This document shows positions 1 to 8,957 of a DNA stretch of 64,000 nt, piece after piece (within the stretch, counting starts at the first letter, position 1; every line of letters begins with the position of its first letter). The notes beneath the pieces were generated by a model. That model saw only the letters and a program-made list of their open reading frames with translations, searched no databases and had not been told where the DNA came from. Made by a program: the position numbers and the translations under genes. The stretch is from Blastocatellia bacterium (GTDB lineage Bacteria; Acidobacteriota; Blastocatellia; UBA7656; JADIYM01): positions 124,001 through 188,000 of the forward strand of contig JADIYM010000005.1 of assembly GCA_016705245.1 (NCBI GenBank), in the 5' to 3' direction.

Positions 1-612
1 GTCGACGGGAAGGTCGACGAACGGCGTCGTCAGGACGGGGCTTTCCCAGATCACCGTCGATTCGGCGTCGAAGAGCATCACGCGATAGTTTTCGGCGGAC
101 GTCGAACTGGACCATTCGAGACGCGCGGGCGCCGAGGCGAGCACCGCTCGATCCGAGGGAACGGAGTCGATCGTCCACGCGGACGCACTCCGGTCGCGGT
201 CGTCCGGAATCGCAGCGAGTTGCGAGGACCGCCAGACGATAAAGGACACTCCGAACACACACGCCAGAACGAGGATCATCAACGGAACGGCGCGAGCCGG
301 ATTTGAGCGCCAGCGCGCCCACGCCGTGAGCCAGCGAAGAGGCGCGGGATCGTCGTCGGCGATGTCGTTCGGCGCCGGCGCGTGCACCGCGGCGTCGATG
401 ACCTCGCGCAATTCGAGCAATGTCTTCACCTCGACGGCACAGTTCGTGCAGCGCGCAAGGTGGTCGACGATGTTTCCCCGAAGCGCTTCGTCCAGGGGCG
501 ATTCGCCGGCGCCCGCGAAGGCCGCAAGCGTCGCGGCATCCGGACACGGCCCGGGCGGGCGCTTTGCTGCCGAGCGATAGGCATCCCGCAAATCGTTCTC
601 ACTCGCGTCCAC
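1..612 (-). CDS. Zinc-finger anti-sigma factor, membrane-bound (3' end outside window)
   Basis: Open frame from a GTG at 612 to the window edge, 204 codons, so the C-terminus is missing. An N-terminal H-x3-C-x2-C motif (HLARCTNC) is the zinc-binding anti-sigma signature that holds an ECF sigma factor at the membrane. One transmembrane segment follows (VPLMILVLACVFGVSFIVW), then a periplasmic part. The start is supported by GGAGG 8 nt upstream and by a 14-nt overlap with the end of the sigma gene at 599-1159, indicating translational coupling. The two are very probably a sigma/anti-sigma pair; the inducing signal cannot be read from the sequence. Confidence 0.8.
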   Translation of the reverse strand, partial: MDASENDLRDAYRSAAKRPPGPCPDAATLAAFAGAGESPLDEALRGNIVDHLARCTNCAVEVKTLLELREVIDAAVHAPAPNDIADDDPAPLRWLTAWARWRSNPARAVPLMILVLACVFGVSFIVWRSSQLAAIPDDRDRSASAWTIDSVPSDRAVLASAPARLEWSSSTSAENYRVMLFDAESTVIWESPVLTTPFVDLPVD

Positions 613-1159
613 TGGTGATCCCTCCCGCTCTGAGCGTGTCGCGGACGTCTGCGAGTCCGCGGTAGACGAGGTTTCTCGCCTTGGACTCCGTCCATCCCAT
701 CAGTTCGCCGATCTCGTGCGTCGTAAAACCCTCCAGGTGCAATCCGACGGCTCGACGACGGTTTTCCGGAAGGGCGTCGACGGCCGCGGTAATCGCACGC
801 GCCAGCTCGCTGCGCTCCGCAAGGCGCTCGGGCGACAGCTCGGGCGACGTGGGGAGAATGTGGGGACCGCGATCGTCGTTTTCTTCCGCGCCCTCGTGCC
901 GGAGTTGTTCCTCTCGGCGCGAGCGGGCGCGGCGGATGGCGTCGATCGTGGTTGTGGCCGCGATGCGATACACGTAAGACGCGAGGTCGCGGATTTCCCT
1001 CTCAGTCTCGATTGCGCGAAGCAGGCGGAGGCTGGCTTCCTGGACGATGTCGTCGACCTGCAGCCCGAGGTCTCTCGGGCACAACTTAGCTACGGCATCG
1101 CCGAGGAACCGGCGATATTCCTCGACGATGCGTGCTTCGTGCGCGGTCCGGAAAGACAT
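599..1159 (-). CDS. ECF-type RNA polymerase sigma factor
   Basis: 186 residues, the usual ECF length. Region 2 is near residues 20-85 (DDIVQEASLRLLRA, then YVYRIAATTTIDAIRRARSRR, matching the -10 recognition helix). Region 4 is near 125-180, with a helix-turn-helix in HEIGELMGWTESKARNLVYRG. It directs RNA polymerase to a regulon set by the anti-sigma factor encoded just downstream and overlapping. No Shine-Dalgarno precedes the ATG, because repeat element D abuts the start codon; expression may therefore depend on that hairpin or on leaderless initiation. The target regulon is unknown. Confidence 0.88.
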   Translation of the reverse strand: MSFRTAHEARIVEEYRRFLGDAVAKLCPRDLGLQVDDIVQEASLRLLRAIETEREIRDLASYVYRIAATTTIDAIRRARSRREEQLRHEGAEENDDRGPHILPTSPELSPERLAERSELARAITAAVDALPENRRRAVGLHLEGFTTHEIGELMGWTESKARNLVYRGLADVRDTLRAGGITSGRE

Positions 1160-1160
1160 G

Positions 1161-1285
1161 GAGAGTGAACAGGATTACAGGATTAGCAGGATTCACAGGA
1201 TTCATGAATGGTAAAGCCACGATACTGTTGCTTCACCCACTTCGATTCTGTCAATCCTGAAAATCCTGTAATCCTGTCAACTCTC
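1161..1285. repeat. Inverted-repeat element D filling an intergenic gap
   Basis: Two arms of about 33 nt (1161-1193 and 1253-1285) are nearly perfect inverted complements, built from tandem CAGGATTA-type units (AATCCTGT on the other strand). The element occupies essentially the whole gap between the rhodanese stop and the sigma start, so transcription through the locus produces a long hairpin. It could end the rhodanese transcript or limit read-through into the sigma gene. Confidence 0.75.
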
Positions 1286-1758
1286 TACTGTGCCTTGAAC
1301 GTTTCGGTCGGCATGCCCGCGGCTTGCCAGCCCTGAATGCCGCCCTTGAGAGCGAAGGCATTCGTGAAACCGAGCTCCTGAAGCCTGCGGACGGCCGCCT
1401 TGCTCGAGCCCTCAGAGCCGCAGGCGCAATACGCCACGATGAGCGTGTCCTTCGCGACGTCCTTCGACCACGCCTCGAGCTTGTCGGACGTCACGTGGAC
1501 CGATCCCTTGACGACCTCGCCTGTGATCGCGCCGCGCACGTCGATGACGATCATCTTCGTGTTTGCCGCCATCTTCGCCTTCACGTCGTCGAGAAGGATG
1601 ACACGCGGTTCGGCTGCGGCGATGTCGGCCGCGGTAGCGGTGTGGGCGTGGGCTGCAGGCATCGGCGCGGCTGCAGGCTGCTGAGCCGAAGCGATTCCGG
1701 CCGACGTGAGCATGACGCCGGCTACGAGCGCGGCACGGAGTGTTCGAAGATCCTTCAT
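1285..1758 (-). CDS. Exported rhodanese-like domain protein
   Basis: Read from the ATG at 1758 the protein is 157 residues. It has a signal peptide (LRAALVAGVMLTSAGIASA), an Ala/Pro/His-rich linker, and one rhodanese domain with the loop YCACGSEGSS holding the candidate sulfur-carrying cysteine. It ends GGIQGWQAAGMP, a typical rhodanese C-terminus. Single-domain periplasmic rhodaneses bind or transfer sulfane sulfur; the substrate is unknown. A longer start at 1815 would place 19 residues before the signal peptide and is less likely. It follows an anti-sigma-like gene by 41 nt and is probably co-transcribed with the sigma gene at 2206-2766. Confidence 0.82.
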   Translation of the reverse strand: MKDLRTLRAALVAGVMLTSAGIASAQQPAAAPMPAAHAHTATAADIAAAEPRVILLDDVKAKMAANTKMIVIDVRGAITGEVVKGSVHVTSDKLEAWSKDVAKDTLIVAYCACGSEGSSKAAVRRLQELGFTNAFALKGGIQGWQAAGMPTETFKAQ

Positions 1759-1799
1759 TTCCTGAATGTCCTTTTCGTTGAGGCTCTCGGTGCGCGTCA

Positions 1800-2252
1800 T
1801 CAGCATTCGACGCACGGGACCGATGGGCTGTGTTTCTGCCGGCGCGGCGAGCGCGACGGCTTCGAAGTCTTTCGCGTCGGCGTGTCGGACACCGTCGTCG
1901 GGCGCGGATCGTCGGCAGCAACGGCAGGAGTCGCCGCCGTCGCGGGTTCTGCCGAAATCGTGCCGGATGCGCTGGCGGGTGCTGGCGCCGCGAGTGGAAC
2001 CGGCTCGGAAGCAATTGTCGGCGACGGCGCAAGGCGAGGCTGCGTGGCCACAATCGTGAGCGCTGCAGCGACGGCGACAATGGCCACCATCGCGAGCGCG
2101 ACCATCAGGCGGCCGTGGCCGGCAGGCTGCGGGTCGGCCGCGGCGCGGGCGGTTCGCCAGACGCGGTCAAACGACGGCACGATCGCCTCGTCACCGTCGC
2201 GCAGTTCACGAAAGTTCTTCTGCACGCTCTCGTCGTTGCCATTCTGCAACAT
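1800..2252 (-). CDS. Putative anti-sigma factor, single-span membrane protein
   Basis: 150 residues from the ATG at 2252, with GAGG 6 nt upstream and a 47-nt overlap with the preceding sigma gene. The cytoplasmic N-terminus (about 50 residues, IVPSFDRVWRTAR) lacks a zinc motif. A transmembrane helix (LMVALAMVAIVAVAAALTIV) is followed by a low-complexity Ala/Pro/Thr-rich periplasmic tail ending in VPCVEC. Overlap with an ECF sigma gene, topology and size support an anti-sigma role, but no family signature is visible. The terminal Cys pair might be redox-active; this is speculation. Confidence 0.65.
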   Translation of the reverse strand: MLQNGNDESVQKNFRELRDGDEAIVPSFDRVWRTARAAADPQPAGHGRLMVALAMVAIVAVAAALTIVATQPRLAPSPTIASEPVPLAAPAPASASGTISAEPATAATPAVAADDPRPTTVSDTPTRKTSKPSRSPRRQKHSPSVPCVEC

Positions 2253-2766
2253 AGGACACCTCACTGGCTTCCAGCGCCATCCGAAGACGCTTCTTTCCCC
2301 GTTCGTAATGCTGCCGAGCCGAACCAATCGTGACCGACATGACCGCGGCGGCCTGTTCGATCGTCATGTCGTGGTAGAAGACGAGCTCGAGCGCCTCGCG
2401 CTGGCGTCTGGCCAGCGTGCCGAGTGCCCGGCGGAACGCATCTCGAGTCTCGTTGGCAAAGACCGACTCGTCTGGATTCTCGAAGGGCTCCACGTCGCGA
2501 TCGTGCGCAGCGAGCCGCAGGGTCAGTACCTGGCGCACGGCGGCGCGGCGCCGGCGGTCTGCCGCCGTCAACCGGATGACGGCGAAGAACCACGTTCGAA
2601 ACGACGACTCGCCCCGGAATCGGGCTCGTCCGTCGAGGATCTTGACGTACACGGTCTGCAGGACGTCTTCGGCCTCGTGGGGATTCCGGTTGCAGCACGC
2701 CAGCGCCCAGCAGAAGCCGGCGCGGTGATTTTCTTCCAGAAGTTCGACGAGTTCGGGGTTCAGCAT
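2206..2766 (-). CDS. ECF-type RNA polymerase sigma factor
   Basis: 186 residues from ATG 2766 (a GTG at 2778 is possible). Region 2 contains PHEAEDVLQTVYVKI and SFRTWFFAVIRLTAADRRRR; region 4 contains LARRQREALELVFYHDMTIEQ and a helix-turn-helix (QAAAVMSVTIGSARQHYERG). It leads an apparent sigma / anti-sigma / rhodanese operon running to 1285. It is distinct in sequence from the ECF sigma at 599-1159, so two separate regulatory units lie side by side. Confidence 0.87.
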   Translation of the reverse strand: MLNPELVELLEENHRAGFCWALACCNRNPHEAEDVLQTVYVKILDGRARFRGESSFRTWFFAVIRLTAADRRRRAAVRQVLTLRLAAHDRDVEPFENPDESVFANETRDAFRRALGTLARRQREALELVFYHDMTIEQAAAVMSVTIGSARQHYERGKKRLRMALEASEVSYVAEWQRRERAEELS

Positions 2767-2880
2767 TCCGTTGTGCACAGTCGGACAGTTGGTCGCGCCG
2801 AAACCGGAATCATATGACACATGGGAAGGACTCGAGTTGCAGGCCGTGGGCGATCGTGAGAAATAGGGGAGCGTAGATTT

Positions 2881-2980
2881 CTTTGCGCCTCTGCTTGCGT
2901 GACTTTGCGTCGGGTCTGCGGGAAAGCTCAAGGCGTTAAGAGAGTTCTCGCAGATACAAGACATGACCGCAAAGGCGAGG
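2881..2980. repeat. Degenerate family A hairpin repeat
   Basis: Begins CTTTGCGCCTCTGC and ends CCGCAAAGGCGAGG, the same octamer units as the intact family A elements, but the arms no longer pair well. It lies between a divergent sigma gene and an acetyltransferase gene. I read it as a decayed copy. Confidence 0.45.
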
Positions 2981-3003
2981 ACAGAACATCGAGAAGGTGA
3001 ACC

Positions 3004-3513
3004 GTGATCATCTCCGAGACCGAACGGCTGCGACTTCGGCCGCTGACCGTGGAAGACGCCCCGTTCATCCTTGAGCTCCTCAACGATCCGTCGTGGTTGC
3101 GGTTCATTGGGGACAAGGGCGTGCGCACGATCGAGGACGCGCGCACCTACATCGCGTCGGGCCCGATGGCGATGTACGAACGGCTGGGGTTTGGCCTCTA
3201 CGTTACTGAGCGACGGACGGACGGTGTTGCGATGGGCATGTGCGGGCTGATCAAGCGCGACGGACTCGATGACGTCGACATCGGCTTTGCGTTCCTCCCG
3301 AAGTACTGGGGACGCGGCTACGCCCACGAAGCGGCGGCTGCGGTGATGGACTACGGCCGAAACGTCGTCGGCCTGACGCGGATCGTCGCGATCACGAGCC
3401 CGGACAACGAGTCGTCGGCGCGCCTGCTCGAGAAGCTCGGGCTCCGATTCGATCGAATGATCCGATTGACGGACGGCGCCAAGGAGGACCGGCTGTTCGT
3501 GCCGGACTCGTAG
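3004..3513 (+). CDS. GNAT-family N-acetyltransferase (RimJ/RimL type)
   Basis: 169 residues from a GTG at 3004 preceded by GAGAAGGTG. The N-terminal TERLRLRPLTVEDAPFILELL is typical of the RimJ/RimL-like branch. The acetyl-CoA loop is in FLPKYWGRGYAHEAAAAVM, and the C-terminal SPDNESSARLLEKLGLRF strand is conserved in the family. Such enzymes transfer acetyl groups to protein N-termini or small amines; the substrate cannot be assigned. It stands alone, convergent with the phosphatase gene at 3539. Confidence 0.88.
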   Translation: MIISETERLRLRPLTVEDAPFILELLNDPSWLRFIGDKGVRTIEDARTYIASGPMAMYERLGFGLYVTERRTDGVAMGMCGLIKRDGLDDVDIGFAFLPKYWGRGYAHEAAAAVMDYGRNVVGLTRIVAITSPDNESSARLLEKLGLRFDRMIRLTDGAKEDRLFVPDS

Positions 3514-3538
3514 CAGCACCCGGTGAACAGTGGCCCTT

Positions 3539-5654
3539 CTACCTTTCCGCCTCCACCTTCACCACCACAAACGTCACGTCGTCGTTCTGCGGCGCGTCGC
3601 CCGCCCAATCGTCGCCATCGCGGACGAAGCCGTCGAGGATCTCCTCGGCCGACAGATGTCCGAGCGCCGCGAGCACCTCGCGAGCGCGTTCGAATCCCGG
3701 CATCTCCCGTTCGGCGTTCATCCGCTCGGGGAACCCGTCGCTCATCAGTAGGACCACGTCACCGGGGCCGAGCGCTACGTCAACCTCGGCGTAGGGAAAC
3801 GTCACGACACTCCCGAGCGGCATCGCACGGATCACGATCTCGTCGATCTCCTTCGTCTCCGAGCGATAGATGAACGCCGGCGGCATTCCGGCCGAAGCAA
3901 TGCGAAGCCGCCCGCCGTCCACCTTCGCGACTGTCAATGCCATGTAGAGCCGGTGCAGTCTCAGCTGCTTGAGCGCGCGGGTCGTCAGCGACAGCATCCG
4001 CCCAAGGTCGTTCTCGTCGGCGTATGCGACGAACAGGCTCTTCGTCGCCGTCACGAGCGAGCCGGCGCGCAGTCCGTGTCCGGTGGCATCGCCGATCGCA
4101 ATGGTCAGCGATCCGTCGTTCCCGTTCGCGAAATCGTAATAGTCGCCGCCGACTTCGGTCGCCGGGCGCATGAAAGCTGCGATCGAAAGTCCCTCGAACT
4201 TCGGCAGCGTGGAGGGAAGCAGCGAGAGCTGAAGCTGTCGTGCCTCCTCGAGCTCCGCCGCCGTTCGGCGGTTCTCGGCCTCGAGCGCCGCGAGCTGGGC
4301 GCGCTCGTGCTCCTGCTCGAGTCGCAGCTCGGCCTCGCGCCGCTCCTGCGCGATCTGCGCCTCGGACAACTCGCGCACCTGAACGAGTTGTTCCTGCAGG
4401 GCGTGGTGCGTCCGCCCGACGTTGCGTGCGAGCGCGACCGACACGCTCAGGATGAGTCCGAGCAGGGCGACCAGCTCGACGAACCCGTCCGCGACTACGA
4501 GCTGGCTCGAGAAGAGCTTCAGGATTTCGCGCACGGTCAGCAGCGAGAAACATGATGACACCGATGCCAATGATGACCGCGCCGGACACGCGGCGCCGAA
4601 TGGCTTGGACCATGACGCGAATCCCGTCGGCCGCCACGGCGGCCGAAATCATGATCGAGAGCACGCTCGTGACCTGGCTCGTCGCTGGAAAGAGAAAGCC
4701 CGTGAGGTTCGACGCGATCCACACGATGCCCACCGGCGCGACTAACCTCGGAATGCGTTCGGCAAACGTCGCATGGAGGAACGTCCAGAACGTCACGAGC
4801 AGAACCGGGAAAATCATGCGGTTCGCCAGCAGGAATCCGAGTGTTTCCCAGAGGCCGGAGTTTCCGTGATTTCGAAGAAAGTTGACGAAGACGAGGAGCG
4901 CAGAGCCGGCCGCGAACAGTCCGTAGAACAGGTTGCCGCGGCTTTCCCGGTTGAACGCGAACAGCAGCAGGTGCATCAGCGCTAGCGACGCCATCAGCAC
5001 GAAGGCGCCTACGCTGAAGCCCGCGCCGCCGCGAGAAGTGGCGACAACTGTTTCGACCGAGCTTGCGACCGTGCGAATCCGCGCGAAGAACCCGAGCGTC
5101 ATCGACGACTTCGACAGCCAGTCGGCGGTCCACGACGTGCCGGGCGCGGACAGGGCGATCGAGTAGCGGATGGCGATGACGTGTGGCCCGGCACCGCGGA
5201 ACTGCAGTGCAACGGGGCGTCCGCGAGGCTGGAACGTCCGCTCGGTGTCGGTCGTCGCGGCGACCGTGCCCCAGCTGGCGATCTTTTCGCCGTCGACGTA
5301 GATCTCGGATGCGCCTAGATGGAAGATCTCGAAAGCGAGCGGGCGATCCGCGGCCGACGCGTCGACGTCGAGATGGATCCGGAACCATCCGATTCCAGTC
5401 CAGCCGGTCGCCGGCGGGTCGCTGGCGAGCAGAGCAGGGGATGCGAGCGGCTCCCACTGGCTGTCGTCGAGAGTTGCCGCTGCCCAGGCGGGGTCGTCTC
5501 CGCTCCGATATCGCCAGCCTTCACGCAGCTCAATGCCCGCTGGAGCGGATACCGCGTCCCAAGTCACCGGAGTCTGACCGCCGGCGAAGGCGCTCGACGA
5601 ACAGGTCCACGCGATGACGAGGACCGCAAGCAGTCGGATCGTGTGCTTGAGCAT
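3539..5654 (-). CDS. Membrane receptor PP2C-type (SpoIIE/RsbU-like) phosphatase, frameshifted as given
   Basis: One gene interrupted by a one-base shift. The first part starts at ATG 5654 with a signal peptide, an exported beta-sandwich domain (GWTGIGWFRIHLDV) and six or seven membrane helices, like 7TM-DISM receptors. Reading must then change frame at the A3 run 4548-4550 (one surplus base); dropping it gives IMFSLLTVREIL and continues into a coiled coil (about 60 residues) and a PP2C domain with GGDYYDF, IGDATGHG, SDGFPE and NDDVTFVVV. Such enzymes dephosphorylate STAS-domain anti-sigma antagonists in partner-switching pathways. A STAS protein is encoded at 62978-63361, but a functional link is only a possibility. 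Confidence 0.85.
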
Positions 5655-5749
5655 AGTGTGTAAGGCCGGCGGCGAGAGGACGACTTGTAGCGAGTCCGTC
5701 CGCTGCGCGCAAGGACGGGGTGGGGAATGGGAGCCGCGTCGTGTTCCTG

Positions 5750-5844
5750 CTCTGCGTCTTTGCGAGTCCTTTGCGTCTCTGCGAGAAATCTGACTCGAGG
5801 CCGGATTTCCCGCAGAGACGCAAAGGACTCGCAAAGGCGCAGAG
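5750..5844. repeat. Family A hairpin repeat (copy A1)
   Basis: Arms 5750-5790 and 5804-5844 are near-perfect complements built from GCGTCTTTGCGA/GCGTCTCTGCGA units. This copy lies in the 326-nt gap between two divergent genes (5655-5980), unlike the others, which follow stop codons. I see no clear promoter in the rest of the gap. The 13 nt before the downstream ATG read TGTGACCTCCTTA, resembling the 3' end of 16S rRNA rather than a Shine-Dalgarno. Confidence 0.85.
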
Positions 5845-5980
5845 CCCCACCCGCTCGATTCGCGTTGCCCTTCTCCCTGTTTCCGCGCTTCCACTTTGCC
5901 TTCGGAGTGCTTATGCGCGAGACTTTGCAGTCGCGAATCCTCGCGAACTCCTCCCGTCGACTGATCGTTGTGACCTCCTT

Positions 5981-8059
5981 ATGAACACACGGACGATTCT
6001 GATCGCGATGCTCGTGGCCGCGTGCTGCGCGCCAATTCTGACCCGAGGCGCACAGCCCCCCGGGACGACGGCAACCGTCGTCCGGTTGCCAGCGCCGGTC
6101 GAGGCCCTCGACCCGAGACCGCTCGCTCCGATCGCCGCGTCATCGGATCCGGCCTTTCGCCCGAAGCGCACACCCGGAGAACTATCGGATCGCGTCGTCA
6201 GCTACACGATGCAGGCAACGCTCGATCCGTCCCCCGGCGTGAAGTCGGTGACGGGCAAGCAGCGCCTGACGTGGCGCAACCCGAGCGACGCGCCCGTCGG
6301 CGAACTGCAGTTCCACCTCTACCTGAATGCCTTTCGCGACCGCGAATCTACGTTCATGCGGGAAAGCGGCGGAAAACTGCGCGGAGACATCATGCCGGAA
6401 GACGGCTGGGGCAACATCGAGGTGACGTCGATGGCGACGGCGGCCGGTGAAGACCTACTTCCGCGCCTCGAGTTCATCCAGCCAGACGACGGCAACGTCG
6501 AGGATCGCACGGTCGCGCGGGTGCCGCTGACGACGCCGGTCGCGCCCGGACAGACGATCGAGCTCGACATGTCATTCGTCTCGAAGTTGCCGAAGATCTT
6601 CGCGCGGACGGGCCATGCCGGGAACTTCTTCTTCGTCGGCCAGTGGTACCCGAAACTCGGCGTCTACGAGCCCAAGGGCATGCGTGGCCGGACGGACTCG
6701 GGCTGGAACTGCCACCAGTTCCACGCGAACTCGGAGTTCTACGCGGACTTCGGAGTTTATGACGTCGAGCTGACCGTTCCCGAGAATTTCACGGTAGGCG
6801 CGACGGGAGCGCTCCTCGGAGGACGGCCTTCGCCGGACGGCGGGGTGACGTATCACTACCGCCAGGCGGACGTGCACGACTTTGCGTGGACTGCGGACGA
6901 CAACTTCGTGACTGGCGAGCGCACGGTGTCGATCGAGGGCGCCAGCGACGTCAAGGTCACGGCGCTCGTGCAGGCCGAGCACGCGGCGACGCTCGAGCGG
7001 CATCTCGATGCGTCCGAGAAGTCCCTCCGCTGGTTTCACGCCAACATCGGCCCCTACCCCTACGAAACGCTGACGTGTGTGGACCCACAGGAGGACGGTG
7101 ACGGCGCGGGAGGCATGGAGTATCCAACGCTCATCACGGCCGGTATCGCGACGACGTCGGAGGGCACGCTACCCGAAGTGGACGACCCGCTGCTCGAGAT
7201 CGTGATCTTCCACGAATTCGCGCACCAGTACTGGTACGGCATGGTCGCCTCGAACGAGTTCGAGGAACCGTGGATGGACGAGGGGATTACGAGCTACTCC
7301 GAGGACCTCGGACTCCCCGACCTCTGGCCCGCCAAGCGCTCGGCCTACGTCGCCTATGGCGGCGTGAACGTCCTCTGTCTGCCGTTCGAGAATCCCGCCC
7401 TCGCAGAATTCTCGCGTTTCGCCGCGCAACGGTCAGTGGTCCGGCGCGGTCCCCTCATCAACCAGTCGTGGGGATACAAGGGCGCGTACGGCTACGGCGT
7501 GAACGCGTATCCGCGTCCGGCGATCGCGCTGCAGTCGCTCCGGATCCTCGTCGGTGACGAAACGATGCGGCGGATCCTGCGGACCTATTTCGATCGCTGG
7601 AAGTTCGGGCACCCGACGTCACAGGATTTCTTCGACGTAGCGTCGGAAGTCTCTGGACGGGACTTGCAGTGGTACTTCGACCAGGCTTTCCGAAGCGATC
7701 GACTTCTGGACTACGGCGTGCAATCGGTCGAGACGCGCGAGCAGCAGGACACGGTCGACGTGATCCTCGAGCGCGTCGGCGACGCGGTGTTCCCGATCGA
7801 TGCGCGCGTGACCCGGGCCGACGGGTCGATGGAAACCCTTTCGTGGGACGGTCGATCGGCGCAGCGCGTGTTCACGATCGCCAGGCTGCCCGCGGTGCAG
7901 CGCGTCGATGTATACCCGAACGGTTCGCCGAGGCTCGACGCCTTTGCGACGAACGACACGTGGACCGAACGCACGGATCGCGCTGGTCCCGCTCGTCTCG
8001 CGACCGACTGCGGACTGCTCTTCGAGCACCTCACGCTCCTGCTGCTGGGCGCGTTTTAG
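5981..8059 (+). CDS. M1-family zinc metallopeptidase, exported
   Basis: 692 residues from the ATG at 5981, chosen because a signal peptide follows directly (NTRTILIAMLVAACCAPIL). The zinc site is HEFAHQYWYG with the distal Glu in PWMDEGITSYSED; the substrate-recognition motif GxMEN appears as GGMEYPTLI. This fits the bacterial M1 aminopeptidase-like (gluzincin) proteins of the envelope. The C-terminal third has no recognised domain beyond family architecture. A membrane protein gene follows after 16 nt, suggesting co-transcription. Confidence 0.88.
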   Translation: MNTRTILIAMLVAACCAPILTRGAQPPGTTATVVRLPAPVEALDPRPLAPIAASSDPAFRPKRTPGELSDRVVSYTMQATLDPSPGVKSVTGKQRLTWRNPSDAPVGELQFHLYLNAFRDRESTFMRESGGKLRGDIMPEDGWGNIEVTSMATAAGEDLLPRLEFIQPDDGNVEDRTVARVPLTTPVAPGQTIELDMSFVSKLPKIFARTGHAGNFFFVGQWYPKLGVYEPKGMRGRTDSGWNCHQFHANSEFYADFGVYDVELTVPENFTVGATGALLGGRPSPDGGVTYHYRQADVHDFAWTADDNFVTGERTVSIEGASDVKVTALVQAEHAATLERHLDASEKSLRWFHANIGPYPYETLTCVDPQEDGDGAGGMEYPTLITAGIATTSEGTLPEVDDPLLEIVIFHEFAHQYWYGMVASNEFEEPWMDEGITSYSEDLGLPDLWPAKRSAYVAYGGVNVLCLPFENPALAEFSRFAAQRSVVRRGPLINQSWGYKGAYGYGVNAYPRPAIALQSLRILVGDETMRRILRTYFDRWKFGHPTSQDFFDVASEVSGRDLQWYFDQAFRSDRLLDYGVQSVETREQQDTVDVILERVGDAVFPIDARVTRADGSMETLSWDGRSAQRVFTIARLPAVQRVDVYPNGSPRLDAFATNDTWTERTDRAGPARLATDCGLLFEHLTLLLLGAF

Positions 8060-8075
8060 AAAGGCCATTGCACCG

Positions 8076-8936
8076 ATGAACCCGCTTCTCGCCATTGCCC
8101 GCGGCATTCGCGCCGCTTCGTCATCCGGATCACTCGTTGCGCTCGGCTGGATCTATGGAGTGCTGGCCGCACTTGCAGCGATCCTGACGATCGTCGTCTA
8201 CACGGTAGTTTCCCTGGGCGTCGCCAGATCGGGGGTTGCAGGACAGCTGCGTTCCGGGCTGCCGACCGACTGGCTGATCGACACGTTCACGCAGCCCGGC
8301 GCCGGCTCGAAGTTCATTGCGATCCTGATGCTCGCGGTCGCGCTGGCGGTGGTGTACGCCGCAGCTTCCGTGGCTCTGTCGGGCGGTGTAGTCGCGCGCT
8401 TGCTTGGGTCGCTGGAAGCCGGGAGTGGCGAGCGCGAGCCGTTTCTCGCGGCGTGCGGCCGTTTTGCCGGACCCATGCTGCGTGTCGCCCTGATCGAAGT
8501 CGTGTTCCTCGTCGTCGTCGGAGGTGTGCTCGCCATCGTGTGGGTGGCGGGGCTCGCGGGCGATGCCGGCAATGCCTTTGCATGGATCTCCCTGGGAGTG
8601 CTGGTCATCGCAATCGCCGTGATCACGGGAGTGTCCGACGTTGCGCGCGTGCACGTTGTCGCGACGGGCGATCGTTCGGCGGTGGCGGCGTGGCGCGACG
8701 CGCTCGCGCACGCCGCTCGGCGCGCGCCAGTGTTCATCGTCGTGGTGGTGTTCAATCTCGTCGTCGCCGCGGCCGTTGCGTGGATCGCGGTGACACTGCA
8801 CGGGACGATTCAGCGCGAGACCGGGACCGGCGTCCTCATCGGCCTCGCCGTCGGACAGGTCGGCGTGCTCGGTCGAATCTGGGTTCGCATCGTCGCGCTC
8901 TCGACGCAGGCGTCGCTCCGCCGGCTGGCGGCATGA
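8076..8936 (+). CDS. Multi-pass membrane protein, function unknown
   Basis: 286 residues with about six hydrophobic helices, among them LVALGWIYGVLAALAAILTIV, FIAILMLAVALAVVYAAASV, VALIEVVFLVVVGGVLAIVW and VFIVVVVFNLVVAAAVAWIA. Between helices 2 and 3 is a short charged loop (LEAGSGEREPFLAACGRF). The layout recalls uncharacterised membrane proteins sometimes named DUF4013/YciC-like, but I cannot assign a family. It begins 16 nt after the M1 peptidase. Confidence 0.75.
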   Translation: MNPLLAIARGIRAASSSGSLVALGWIYGVLAALAAILTIVVYTVVSLGVARSGVAGQLRSGLPTDWLIDTFTQPGAGSKFIAILMLAVALAVVYAAASVALSGGVVARLLGSLEAGSGEREPFLAACGRFAGPMLRVALIEVVFLVVVGGVLAIVWVAGLAGDAGNAFAWISLGVLVIAIAVITGVSDVARVHVVATGDRSAVAAWRDALAHAARRAPVFIVVVVFNLVVAAAVAWIAVTLHGTIQRETGTGVLIGLAVGQVGVLGRIWVRIVALSTQASLRRLAA

Positions 8937-8957
8937 GTTGACAGGGGGAGGTTCCAG

